Below are positions 30,360 to 62,184 of a DNA stretch of 64,000 nt, piece by piece (within the stretch, counting starts at the first letter, position 1; each line of letters begins with the position of its first letter). The notes under the pieces were generated by a model. The model was not told the DNA's origin. It searched no databases and worked only from the letters and a program-made list of their open reading frames with translations. The DNA is from Aptenodytes patagonicus (lineage: Eukaryota > Chordata > Aves > Sphenisciformes > Spheniscidae): positions 38,740,799 to 38,804,798 of the forward strand of contig NC_134982.1 of NCBI RefSeq assembly GCF_965638725.1. The letters are read 5' to 3'. Position numbers and translations under genes: made by a program.

Positions 30360-31189
30360 ACGGCGCCGCCCGTGCCCCGCGTGACCTGGGCTACCCAATG
30401 GCGAGCGAGGCTGCGCCAGCCGAGGGGCGTGGCGGGGAGAAGCCGGCTCTGTCCGTTGGTGGCGGAGCGCTTCGCCGTGTGGCGGCTCCGCCGGGCAGGC
30501 GGCGGGGTACGCCCCTCACCGCCTGTGCTGCGGCGCAAAAAAAAAAAGAGCACCTGCGTGGCACTTGCTGCCGCGGTAGGCAGCCGTGGCCCGCGCCGGG
30601 CACCTTTCGCGCTCGTACGAGCCAGCCGGGCCGGGCGTCGCGGCAGGCGCCGGCGCTGAGGAGCCGGCCGGGGGGCGGCCTCTGGCAGGAAAACTGCTCC
30701 GTCCAATCTCGCTGGCGATAAGACAAGCGCTCTTTGATTTAAGGGCGGGCAGCGGAGTCGTAGAGGCCGACCGGGCTGACGCGTCCGCCCTAGAACTGGA
30801 AGTATCTACGGCCGAAATGGGAAACGCCATCAGTATGGGCAGCGCTCGCACTGCCTTTCGGGGGAAGCCCCGGTGTTTGCGCAGCCTGAGCGGCTCCCGC
30901 CTGGGTGTGCTCGTCACGGCGGCAGGGCGGGCGGGACGGGACGCGCACCCCCCCGGCCACCGCCGTCCGTCTGTGTCCGGCGCCGGGCCGGCCGGTGGAG
31001 AGCGCGGGTCACCGGAAAGCGCCCTTTCTTGGGAGAGAAAGCCCCCGGTGCTTAGCAAAGTAAAAGCACAGTCTGCGTTAACCTCTTGCGCTTCACACAG
31101 CGTGAGAGGCGCGCCCGGCTGCCGCCTTCGCCGATACATGTTTACCGCCCGCATAGAAACACCTTCGGCGCACAGGCGCAGTGGCCGTG

Positions 31190-31197
31190 ATGGCGGC
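31190..31197 (+). promoter_or_regulatory. YY1-like site ATGGCGGC
   Basis: CCGTGATGGCGGCGCTG contains the YY1 core, about 500 bp upstream of the ACER2 ATG. YY1 sites of this form often sit just downstream of starts, so it may mark an ACER2 start near 31180. Weak evidence. Confidence 0.35.
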
Positions 31198-31294
31198 GCT
31201 GCCCCTCGCGTGTCGCCTGCCATACAGGAGCATGCGAGAAGCTGCCACTTGTTTCCATCAAAGTGTCTGAGCAGATATTTTTAAGGCGTACAAA

Positions 31295-31632
31295 GGAGGG
31301 AGGGAGGGAGGGAGGGAGGCGGGCGGGCCGCCTGCGTGGGGAAGCTGGCTCCTCAAAGCCGCCGGGGGAACAGGGAAGAAGCGCTTCAGTCCGCCCGGCT
31401 GGCAGGGGTCTCTCCGGGCAAACAGCCTGGCCCCCGCGGGCACCCGGCCACTGCCCTCTCCCGCCCCGACTGTCGGGCAGGCAGCGGGGCGGGCGCCGCA
31501 GAGCCCTCCTAGGCGAGGGGCTGCCCAGGCCGCGCGGCAGGAGCGGGGAGGCCGCCCCGCCCCTCAGGCAGGCCCGAAGCGCGGCGGGAGGCGGGCGGCG
31601 GAGGGAGGGAGGGAGGGAGGGCGGGAGGGCAG
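31295..31632 (+). repeat. Two GGGA-type purine repeats in the ACER2 5' region
   Basis: Tandem GGGA/GGAG repeats lie at about 31295-31319 and 31600-31632, with GC-rich sequence between. Both are upstream of the ACER2 ATG, in promoter or 5' UTR. Runs of G in this pattern can form G-quadruplexes. Confidence 0.75.
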
Positions 31633-31693
31633 GCAGGAGGGCGGCCCCGCAGCGCTGCCGCGGCCGGGCCGGAGCGGCGGCCGGGCGGGCGCC

Positions 31694-52218
<20,525 letters not shown>

Positions 52219-55200
52219 AGTTGGCCATGGAATGGGGATGGAGTTTCAACTTACATTCCAACACAGACAGTATTTAAATAATGATAAACAAATAGGGTTG
52301 TATTTTATCTTCTTCCTAAGATATGCAGCACGTCAGGTGTCATAGAAAGAGGAGGCAAGTGTGTTCTTTCCTCTCTCTGGAGAGGGGAGAGCAAGTAGGA
52401 AGGTGGAGGCACTTGAACACTAAAGTAACCACTAGCTTCTCTGGTTGGCTCTGTTTTGCACTGTGATTTCAATGTAGCATTTCTCTTGATAAAAGCTCTT
52501 TCCAAATACCAGGGTCAAGGAATGATGTTTCTGCAGTAGGTCAACTCTGGTGCTCGATTCACTTCTTTTGTGACTTCTGGCTTAAGGCCTTTGTTGCAAA
52601 AGAAGCCAGTCCAAGATGCCTACATGCCATCCTGTGTCCTTAGCTTTGATTTTGATGTGTTTGCACATGGCCACAAGAGTGTGCTCGAAGCACGTGCTCC
52701 TCCCAGCCTGGTGTGTAACACAGGGAGTCCGGCTGTGCATCACATTGGGTCACGGAGTATGTGGTTGCTTCCCCAAGTACAACAGGAGACCAGTGCAAAG
52801 TGTTTGTAACTGGGTAACTGGATCAGTGCAGTTAGGCAGTGTAAATGCAGGAATAGCTGACAGAAGATTCAGTCCCCAAACCTAAATAGGAGTTCAAGGG
52901 ATTTGAATTTTTCTGTATTTCCACTGACCTGTGGACATTTGTATGCTGCATATTTCCCTCTTACAAAAATGGCACAGAAATCCCTCTCTACCTCTGGAGA
53001 CACGTTTGGTCTTGAATTTGGCGTTGAAGCTCACACAGAAGTGTGAATATTAACTTCAGTAAGAGCTCAGGTCAACATAGATTGACAGTGTGATTAAACT
53101 ATAAAAACTCATAGGTGCCTAGCTGTACGTCTAATTTGAGAGTTAACTTCTCACCAATGCATTGCAAAGTGACATGAACAATAGTCCAGTACTCTGCTAG
53201 TTATACTTAGGAAAAAAGTAGATAACCACTTAGAAACCAAGCAGAAGACTTAGATTTCAGTGAGCAATGAAATGTGACATTGAGTCTTGCATTCTTACAA
53301 AGGAATTGTAGATTGAAATTTTCTGTTTGTTTTCAGCCTGTTTTGTAAAGATAAGGGATGTCTAGATCCATTTAGTTTTAAGGTTATATACTTTGGGGTT
53401 GAGATTCAGGAATGGCTATGGTTCTTGCAAGCAATTTGTACTAGGTCTGTTTAAAAAATGATGCAAAGTGCAGGCATGTTTTTCAAATATTAGCAATTGT
53501 AGCTGCTAATAGCTGCAGTCTTGGAGAAAGTGGGGTCTGTGTACATTCCACCTAATATCAGAATTGTAAGTGCATTAAGGCTTTGGATGTATACTTTTAT
53601 TAAAGTGATATTTCCTTTTTGAATATTAGACTAGGAAATACCATTTCCTCTGTGCTTTGCTGAGAAGTCTCATGTTGTACTTGTTTTTTATCAATGTGAA
53701 AATTTATATACAGTATCATCTTTAGGAAAGTGGCTTTTAACAAGAACTTTGGGGTGAATTAACTTTCAAGCACTGTAAAACCTTTCAGATAACTTTTGTA
53801 TTGAAATTTATGCTTAGAAAACAAGAGCTAAGGTGTATGCTGTTACACTTAGAGCAAAGTTGTTAGTGGGAGATATTACTGTTGTCTTGAGAACTTCAAA
53901 GCGGGTAAGTAGCCTACTGTCAGATTGACTGACAGATCATAAAAGTAGCAAAATCTGTCCAGTGGAACAATGCAAATTTATACCACTTGATAGTAGATTT
54001 GTCTAACAGAAACTTGTTTTATGGACAGACAGTCATATAATTTTTGTATGAAACTTGTTTGTAAAAATTCATACAGTAATGTTTGTTACTCTTTGAAACA
54101 CATCTGCTTTTTCCTTTTCTTTCCTCTCTCCCTAATTATGAAATGCTCAGTTTCAAACACTTCTCAGGTATTAAAAGTCATGTGATTAGATCCTTATTAC
54201 AGATAGGCTTGCTGGCTGGAACCCAGCTAAGGTTGCTGATGCCTGACATGGCCCTACTTTGAGTAAGATTTTTTTATATTGTTTGCTAAATTATTATGTT
54301 ATGGTAAATAAGTTATTTTCAGTATTGCTTGCGAAATTAGTAACTGCAGACATAATGTACTGTTCAAAATGACTGGAGCCTTCCTACTTCATATTTTGTT
54401 TGAAAGCAACCTCTGACTCAAAGGGCTCTAATCAACCTGCTGTCAACTGCTGTGTTCTGCTCTGCAGAGTCTGACTGCTCACAAAGAAGTAATTTTATAA
54501 TTTAAAAAATGGTAGTAGTGCATTCAGCTATTGCAGAGGTGAATGCATGCAGGCACAGGCCAAGAATCATCTCCTGTATTTTTATTAACTAACCTCTAGC
54601 CTTCATACTCTTCATAGGAGATTCTGTGAACAAAGATCACTATCTGATATTCAAAGCTCCACTGTAGAACTGGTTGGGATTATTCCACTGTAACAGCAGC
54701 CCACCACTTTTAGATGTAGCTACTGCACTTTACATTAAATTAATATTAACTTATATGTTCTGACAAAAGCTACATTTATTTCAAAAAAGAAAAAACATGC
54801 CATTTTTACCAGATTCACAGCTTCACAGATTGCACTTTGGACTAAGGCTCCAGTTCACGATAACATTAGTACCCAAAGAAGTATGTGATTGGCATACAGA
54901 GGGGTTTGTGCACTGCCGTGATCATACAGATGAATAGACTTGTGCACAAATAGCCGTATTATGTTGGAGTATAAAGTGATGTATATGCACCCTCAGGTTT
55001 TAAAGCCCCAGAATGCTTTCTTCCCTTGCAGGCAGGAAGTGAGTGGGTTCCTAGTCCTTAGGTTCAATTAGTATTTTAGTTTAATTAGTGGGATGCAATA
55101 GTGTGTTGAGCATAATGTAGATTCTGTATATTGGCGTGTGATATCCATCATTCCTTGAATGTTAAACTTCAGGTTATTTAAGAAAGGATTTTTAGCTCTC

Positions 55201-55380
55201 AGTGATGGCAAACACTTGCCCAATTCACAGTCACTAAAAACTCAATAAATAGCATGTAAGGAGTGGTGTTGGGGGTTTTTTTTCCCATCTCCCTTGAAGT
55301 CTGTATACTGAATGTTTGTGGAAAGCATGTAATACTTTGCAACATTAAATTGCATTTGGAATAAATATTGTTTGCCTTTT
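52219..55380 (+). other. ACER2: Probable ACER2 3' UTR
   Basis: Non-coding, AT-rich sequence after the stop codon. Poly(A) candidates: ATTAAA at 53599, AATAAA at 55244 and AATAAA at 55360-55365. The last is followed by a T/GT-rich stretch (TTTGCCTTTTCATAC) typical of a cleavage region. A UTR of about 3.2 kb is inferred. Confidence 0.4.
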
Positions 55381-56589
55381 CATACATCGTGTTTGTGGAG
55401 AATGCAGCTGCCAGTATAGTAAGGATGACTTCTCTCTCACACAAGTAACAGCAGTTCTGACTGTTAGAGGAGGAGGGAGACTGCATTAGATAGAAGACCA
55501 TTAGTTAATGAGATAAAGATTACTTTGCTGAGCAAACTGATTTTTTGCAAGTAGAGAAAATACTCGGAAAACTGCAAGCCCATGAAGCAACAGGGACAAG
55601 TAGCAAGAAATGGCTAAAAATGAGTGGCCTGTATTTCCACAAATCCAGAAAACTAGGTCGGAGTACGTCTGGGAGAGCAAAGTGTGAATCTTCAGTATTT
55701 GTTACCGAAGACTGTGCTCCCAATTTAGGGAGGGAGATTATGGCTGTATGTAGTAGCCTTGCACATGCTCCTCCCCTCCTACTTCCCTTTTACCGCAGTT
55801 CCTTTTGCTGCACGTAAAAGACCTTCTTCGAGACCTTTGTGGATCCCCATAAGCCAATGTGATCAGGCTTGAAATAACTGTTGTGTGAAAGCATAGCTAT
55901 AATTCAAGAATGTGACTCACTCAGAGTTAATATCTGTAGTTGGCAAGATGTCAAAACCAGCTGGTTTTGGCTCATATATTGTCCTGTCACTCAGCCTGCC
56001 CTGGAGATTATTGACATGGTTTCCCATGGAAACAAGGGGAACATCATCGTACCCCTGCATTTCTCTGATAACTTCAGAGCTCCTGGCTTATTTTGACCAA
56101 ATCTGACAGAGACAAGAGCTGTAGAGATAATTTCCTACAAGCTGTGCAAGACAGATGGTCAGGTAGAGAAGCCACACCTCTGAGACAAGCTGTCTCAAGA
56201 ACCATGTTGTTAAAATAACAGAGAACTTACCCAGGAAGGAAACCAAAGCAATGCTCAAGTTCTGGATGGGCTTTGACTGTGGCTCGTACCAGCTGCAGCA
56301 TCAGGAGCCAATTACACATGGAAGGAGTTTCACAGGTTTCTGTTCCAGAGATGGAGGAATTACTTTGCTGTAACATACACAAACCTGCCTTTTTCTCCAA
56401 ACTCAGGAGGCAGAAACTTCCCCAAGAGGGGCAATTGGAAATCTTGTATCACCATACACCTGGCTGTCAGCTAAACACAGTGCAAGCTGAGAAAGACTGA
56501 AGTTTGAAGGAGGTGACTTCTGTGCCCACAAACTCAGGAACCATAAAAAACTGTTTGTAAACTCCCAGCATATAGTGAGGAGGTGAGTA
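55381..56589. other. Intergenic, nothing recognised
   Basis: Short open frames only. I see no repeat I can name and no exon with splice context. Confidence 0.4.
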
Positions 56590-57400
56590 GGAGTTTGTCA
56601 AGAGCAAGTTGTGTCTGCCTAATTTAGTTTTCTTCTACAATAGGGTATTTGCTGTCCCTGTGGCTACGGAAGAAACGGTATACTGTTAGATTTTGATACT
56701 GATAAGATTTCTAGCACTGTCTGACAGGACATTATTATAAAAGTGCTAGAAAACCTGGGTTTGATAAAAATTCTGTGGATTAGTGTGAAATTGTTTGGAT
56801 AGCTGCTTCTGAGATGTTCTAGGTGGTCCATTATAAAACCAGAAGAAGGTGTCAAGTGGAGTTCAGCAGGGAGTCTTTCCTGGGTCACCTTCTGTTTAAT
56901 TGCTCAGCAGTGGCCACATGGAAGGTATTGATAAACTGAAGTCTGGAAAAGTTCACTAATACCTTGAAAAACAGGTCTAAAATCCAAAGGTAGCTTGCTG
57001 AATTGTAGACAATAGAACAAAATTGAGTAACAGCAAGGTATTACACATATACAGGCATCATTGACAACACTGAATGCAGAATAACTAGGAAATGAGCAGT
57101 TCTTCGTACAAGAAACAGAAGGGTTAGTGTAGATCAGAAGCCAATTATAATACGATAAGGCATCGCCGCATTAAAAAGAAAAAAGACAATGGCATACTGA
57201 AAAAAAAAGATCTGTAAGGAAGAAATACTTTCCCTCAGAGAAGGATAGCAATGAGGATTACCAGCAGTTGGGAAAAAATGGCCTGTGTGGAGAAACAGGC
57301 TTTTGTCAGCCTTAAAAAGCAGTGCGAGATGGGCATTAACAGGATGCAAGTATGTAGAAGGAAGTGTGCAAAGATTCAGACAGGGCATTTAGGAGAAGTG
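56590..57400 (+). mobile_element. Ancient CR1-like LINE relic
   Basis: Degenerate matches to CR1 ORF2 DNA in the right order: AGCAAGTTGTGTCTGCCTAA with TTCTACAATAGGGTA (RT start), a motif-B-like GTGGAGTTCAGCAGGGAGTC near 56857, a motif-C-like AAAAGTTCACTAATACCTTG near 56948, and an AAAAAAGACAATGGCATACT region near 57180. The frame is lost throughout, so it is an old copy. Confidence 0.55.
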
Positions 57401-60400
57401 AGGTGCAGGAGGCACAAGAGTAGACTGGCTGTGGGGGCTCAGAACCCCTATCTCTTCATGGAGATAGGTGTTTAAGGAGCAGCTGGAGAAGCTATAGGCA
57501 TTTATATAGCCCAGGGCATAGCTGATCCTGCCTTGGCACAGGGACATGGGGTAGTTGGTGTCAGTCTGGTGACTCAGACACTGAATTTTTTTCCTCTCAT
57601 TTCTATGCTTACACACACAGGCTGGACACAGAATGGATTGCGGACAGAGCTGGAGATGAGGACTTGGCCTGATTGCCCTGGCAGGGAAGTACTAACTGTA
57701 AATAAGAGCATCTGTGCTCTCCAAAGGGACTGGGCTTTGTAAATTGCCAATGTCCCAGCTTATTTCCCATGAGTATGATCATGGCTAGACCTTCATGTTC
57801 CCAGACTCTCCTAAGAGATGGAAACCACGATGGAAATTAGTTTCCAGTAATGCCCACAATGCTGACCACTGGGAGGGGAGAAAGGTGGAACCCAGACAAA
57901 ATTCAGTGGTGTGTATACTGTGGAGCACACATAGTTAATCACCTTCCCAACCCATATTCTGACTGGCTCACTCTCTCCTTGCTGCTTACCCTCAGCATGC
58001 AGAAAGTTGCCTAGAGAGACACTGCCTGCTCTGTGTCCACCTTTCTCCAACATAAGTACCTTTCTTTTAAAATGCATGTCTTCCTTGCCTTCTGGAAAGT
58101 TTACCATTTCATTCCTGATGCAATAGTTAGTTCAAACAAAGCAAAGGCCTGCACAGAGGCAGCCCAAAGCTTGGCTTTCTCAAAGCACGGGCAGAAAAAA
58201 AACACCTTGCGTTTTCTTGCCTGTGCTCACCCTCAAGCACACCATGTCTTTTAACCTTTCAGTAGCTGGTTTGTCAGATGTAGGGCTCACATAGGATGTA
58301 TCTCTCTTAACAAACCCAAGAGGCAGATGACTGGCATATTATCAGACCCTGTAGTATCTGGATGCTGTCTGAACCTTAGCTCTGGCAGAAGTTTGTTCCT
58401 GGTCACCATTTTTGTTAGCTGCCAGAACTTACTGAGGGGCTTTCCCCTACTGAGGAGACCTGACAGTCCTTCGTTCAATATTCTAATCCTTTCAGGGGTC
58501 TCAAAGGTTCCCAGGCCCTTGGATCACAATTTAATTTGTGAGAATTTGCCCCAAGAAACTCAGCAGTGAGAGAAACCATGCTATATTACATAGCTTGTTG
58601 TTGACCACAATGTACTTGACTGCCTATTTAGAAACCAGATTGCATGTGTCATGTCATCACATACATTAATTGGTTCAATCTGTGACTTACCAGAGTTACA
58701 GGATTTATCTTTCTGAAGCACTCAGTGTCAGCTTTTAAAGTGTCAAAATGAAGACTCCTTTTTAAAGCATCTAGCTTACTTCTCTGCATTGTTTTTAGAA
58801 TTCGAAAAGAAGCTCTGAAATTTGCAATTTCTCTACATCACTATTAACTATTCACATTTCTTCTTCATATGCTTGACCAGAAAAAAAGAGATAACCAGTG
58901 AGCAGAAAGTCCACATATCATTCTTTAAGTTCATTGGTTTTTACACCTACTTCTGCCAGAGTCTGGAATGGTCTACTGAAATAGTCCAAATTATCTTTGA
59001 AAAGATACAAAGGAGTTACTCTACTTCTCCTCCATAGCTTCTTATAAAACATTGAGAAGTACTGTGGTCCTGTCTCTATTCCAATTATCCCAAATATCTT
59101 TGTTTATGTCAGGGTTCCTACCTCAATGACAAAGTAAATATAGCAGCTTTATTTTGTTGCATGGATTCTGTTAAGTCCGTTAATCCTGTAAAACTTATTT
59201 TGAATTTATCTATCTCATAGACTATATGAAACATTCTTACAATTACGAAGTGATCAGCTTAATAAATGCTAAAGAAGGAAAATATCTGCAACTCAAAAAA
59301 GCAAGAACAAAGTTCTAAGCAAGTTGTTTTGATGCTCATATTCTGTATAACCTTGGTATCAGCGGGGAACATGGAGAGTTCAAGGAACCTAAAGAGTCTG
59401 GAAGTTGTTTTTGAATGACTTTCATGGGACTGGATAAAATGTAAAACATATTTTGGTCAAGAAAGAACTGTGCAATACAGGCAGGGCATGGAAAATTCAA
59501 GTGTTAAAAGACATAATCAGTAACTATATAAGTACAAAAAGAAAGCAAAAACAAATGGATAAAAAAAGTAGACATCTAATGTAAAAAGATAAAGGTTATT
59601 CTAAAACACTAGATACACTCAATATTTACATTATTGGCTGTAGGACCTCACTATGTTTGAAATGTATCATTTTTAACCACATTGTGTCAGGTGCTCTTTC
59701 TCCACAAAAAGGAAGCTACAAGCCCTTGCAGATGCTAGTTTACAGTGACGAGTGACATGGCCTGGAAGAAACTGTTTTCTGAGAGAAAAAAAAAAAGAGT
59801 GCATATTTAAACTACGAACCAGAGGGCAAAATCTGCACAAGGCTGGAAATTGCGTTTGCACAGAAGTGATGATACCCATTATTGACATTAATGACTACTT
59901 GGAGAAATTACTTAAAAGCTGGGATGCAAAACAAGTGTCTTGCTAGACATCTGTGGGGGGAAAAAAAAGGGCTATGGAGGAGAACATCTTCAGGGAAGAT
60001 GTTCCACTGACAAGAGGAAAATGCTAAGTTGCTCATGAGAGAGGTGGGAAGCAGGCTGTGAATGATAGCCTTACTAGTAGGTAAGGAGAAAAAGTCATAA
60101 GTAGACAGCTGCTTAGGGAGAGACTGCGAAGGGAAAAACTTCAAAGGAAAAGTGGGAATTGTAAGAGGACTGCAGAGAAGGGAGGATAACCTACTTTGTT
60201 GCAGAAACCCATCCAGCACTGCAATGTGATTCTCCACATGAACATTTTGGAGTGATACACTCTTGATACTTCCATCTACAGGGATGTGGTCTGCTTCTCA
60301 GCTGACAGTGCACAAAGCAATGGTCACAGTGTCCTAAGCAAACAGATAACTTCATGTTTCAATATTGTACCATCACAGCTGCACACAGTATCTCCACAGA

Positions 60401-60544
60401 GGTGTGATGTGGTCTATCTTGCTGACCACAGTGCCTGGACTACCTTTGTTAATTGCGATCTCCTTTGCTAAAAGGAGAGAAGTTGATCAAGTCAGCAAAA
60501 GCAATGTATAATGTCTGCTCTCAAGAAGTCGTAGCAAAACGGGG
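57401..60544. other. Intergenic, nothing recognised
   Basis: AT-rich, only short open frames on both strands. No gene, RNA or named repeat can be supported. Confidence 0.4.
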
Positions 60545-60690
60545 CTAGAAAGGTTCTCAGGAAGTCATCTAAACCACCAGCAGCTCAAAAGCAGGCTCAG
60601 CCCTTCACAAATACCCCAGGAAGATTTTTGTCTAGCCTGTTGTTCAAAACTTCCAGTGCTTCAATACCTCCCTTGGTTCCAGTCACACAA
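60545..60690 (-). mobile_element. Old CR1/L3-like LINE 3' fragment
   Basis: The plus strand reads AGGAAGTCATCTAAACCACC, then GCTCAAAAGCAGGCTCAG, TTTTTGTCTAGCCTGTTGTT and AAAACTTCCAGTGCTTCAAT. This order matches the reverse complement of CR1/L3 3' ends. It is short and diverged. Confidence 0.5.
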
Positions 60691-61356
60691 GCAGAAGGGA
60701 CCAGTGGACAAACAGGCTGCAAGCCTTTTACTGTCAGCACGCTTGTACGGAATGAGGAAGAAAGATGCAGTAGGGGAAGGCCTCTCTGCTGGTCCTGCAC
60801 TCACACATATGGCTGGGCCAGAGCTTTAACGGCGCAGAAGCACCCTGGGTAATGTGCCAGCTAATTTGCCACCTCCGTGAACTGCAGTGGAAGGGATGGG
60901 TCAGGCAAAGGGTGGGAAGCCTCTAACTTAGCCTTACCTTCTGAATTAAGCCATCAAAAAGAATCCAAACCCAAAACAAAACAAAAAACATGGCAGAAGG
61001 GACTCACTAAATTAGCGATGCCTATTACATCTTCCTGTAAAAACAGGTAGGTGCAATCACAACACGACTTTTACTGATCCACTTTTGTAATCTGAATAAG
61101 CCCCGATTCAGAAAAAGGGAGGATATAATGGCAGCTATCTTTGAAGTCCCATTATGGTATTTGGAATAAATCAAGAGGTAGTGATGTAAAAAGTAGATTA
61201 ATTCAAAACTTAGACTGAAGCAATCTGTTTCCAGAACCTGCCCTTGACAATTTTATAAAATGGGATGGTTTATCTTGGTTTCTGTAAACTCTTGGCAGTT
61301 ATTAGGGCCACTGGAAGAATGAAATGTTAAACCCATGAGCAGGATCATAAACCGCC
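60691..61356. other. Intergenic flank of the provirus, nothing recognised
   Basis: Unique-looking sequence up to the LTR edge. Bases just outside the LTR (ACCGCC at 61351-61356) should be one half of the target duplication; the other half lies beyond the window. Confidence 0.4.
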
Positions 61357-61455
61357 TGTCACGACCCAGCCTGGGTACCTCAGGGTGTCGCAGTGGTTTT
61401 GTGATTCCCTCGGGCTAAATTAAGGTGAAATGACACCAGACGATCGATCAAATGT

Positions 61456-61461
61456 TTTATT
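61456..61461 (-). terminator. ERV LTR poly(A) signal AATAAA
   Basis: TTTATT on the plus strand. A GT-rich element (GTCTGGTGTC on the minus strand) follows about 25 bases on, as expected for a cleavage site near 61440. Confidence 0.7.
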
Positions 61462-61524
61462 TATGGTAGAAGCAACCTGAACTTGGAAAGCGTAATGGCA
61501 GGTGGCGTGGGTTTGAAACGGCAA

Positions 61525-61610
61525 AAGGGGGGGGGAGAGAGAGGGGCGGGGGGGGGGGGAGAGGGGCGGGGGGGGGGGAGAGAGGGGCGGGGGGGGTGGG
61601 GAGAGAGCGA
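61525..61610 (-). repeat. G/C-homopolymer tract in LTR R region
   Basis: The plus strand shows runs of up to about 13 G separated by AGAGAGGGGCGG-like spacers, repeated about three times. On the retroviral sense strand it is C-rich. The pattern looks like an expanded short repeat, and exact run lengths may be affected by sequencing. Confidence 0.8.
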
Positions 61611-61615
61611 TCACC

Positions 61616-61732
61616 ACCCTTGGATCCCGCCGTGACGACGGCTGACGCGCCGCTACCCTTGGATCCCGCCGTGACGACGGCTGACGCGCCGCTACCCTTG
61701 GATCCCGCCGTGACGACGGCTGACGTGCCGCT
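61616..61732 (-). repeat. 39-bp tandem repeat, three copies, in LTR R region
   Basis: Copies at 61616-61654, 61655-61693 and 61694-61732. Each starts ACCCTTGGATCCCGCCGTGA and contains CGTGACGACGGCTGACG. Copies 1 and 2 are identical; copy 3 has one change (GACGTGCCG for GACGCGCCG). They lie downstream of the predicted start, so they are in the transcript leader. Confidence 0.95.
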
Positions 61733-61774
61733 CCTCTGGCAGCAGGCGGGCACGTGGTTCCCTGCGGTGGCGCC

Positions 61775-61781
61775 TTTTATA
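61775..61781 (-). promoter_or_regulatory. ERV LTR TATA box (TATAAAA)
   Basis: The minus strand reads AAGCTATAAAAGGCGCC. Transcription would start near 61750 and run leftwards. An E-box CACGTG lies at 61751-61756, at the predicted start. Confidence 0.72.
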
Positions 61782-61822
61782 GCTTAGTTCCCGCCTCTCG
61801 GCCGCGCCGGTCACGCCCCTCG

Positions 61823-61838
61823 GGAGTTATGTAACTCC
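61823..61838. promoter_or_regulatory. Palindrome with C/EBP or PAR-bZIP-like core in U3
   Basis: GGAGTTATGTAACTCC has 7-bp inverted arms around TG. Its core TTATGTAA is the consensus of PAR-bZIP/NFIL3 factors and is also bound by C/EBP. It lies about 45 bp upstream of the TATA box, a usual place for an LTR enhancer. Binding is inferred. Confidence 0.5.
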
Positions 61839-62184
61839 TGCTCTCCTGCGCAGGCGCCACCGGGGGGTGGTCGCGAGCCCCTTCCGCAAATGAGCTCTGT
61901 GTGGCCGCGGGCCGTACGCGGTGCGTTGTCCCGCCGGCTGTATCAGCACACGGCACTGCGCACCCCCGCCCTCCGCGGCCCGCCCTCCGCGGCCCGCCCG
62001 CTGCCGCTCGCCTGCAGCCCACCGCCCACCGTTGCCAGGCAGACCGCAGAGCGCTGTGCCGCAATGTTTGAGGCGCTAACTCTTTCAGTCTCTCGCACCA
62101 CCCCGTGGCTCAAACATCGTCCATATAATCTTCATCCAGGGTGGTGATTTTCACATAACGGATAGAGGACAGAGAAGATAAAAG

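Larger units (their letters stand above)
61357..62116 (-). repeat. 3' LTR of the endogenous retrovirus (about 760 bp, CpG-rich)
   Basis: The left edge is TGTCACGACC at 61357. The right edge is set at the CA of CTCAAACA (62116), which reads TGTTTGAGCC on the minus strand; this edge is less certain because no good polypurine tract precedes it. In minus direction: CpG-rich U3 (about 62116-61750), TATAAAA at 61775-61781, a long R of about 310 bp with tandem repeats and a C-rich tract, AATAAA at 61456-61461, and U5 of about 80 bp. The promoter elements look intact. The other LTR is outside the window. Confidence 0.75.

Noticed and set aside
30586..31284. 232-codon plus-strand open frame in the CpG island
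   Set aside because: GC-rich DNA with few stop codons gives long frames on several strands at once here. No splice context, no recognised domain, and it overlaps promoter sequence.
61457..61753. 98-codon minus-strand frame with repeated SAVVTAGSKGSGA
   Set aside because: The repeats are translations of the 39-bp DNA repeat in the LTR, not a conserved protein.
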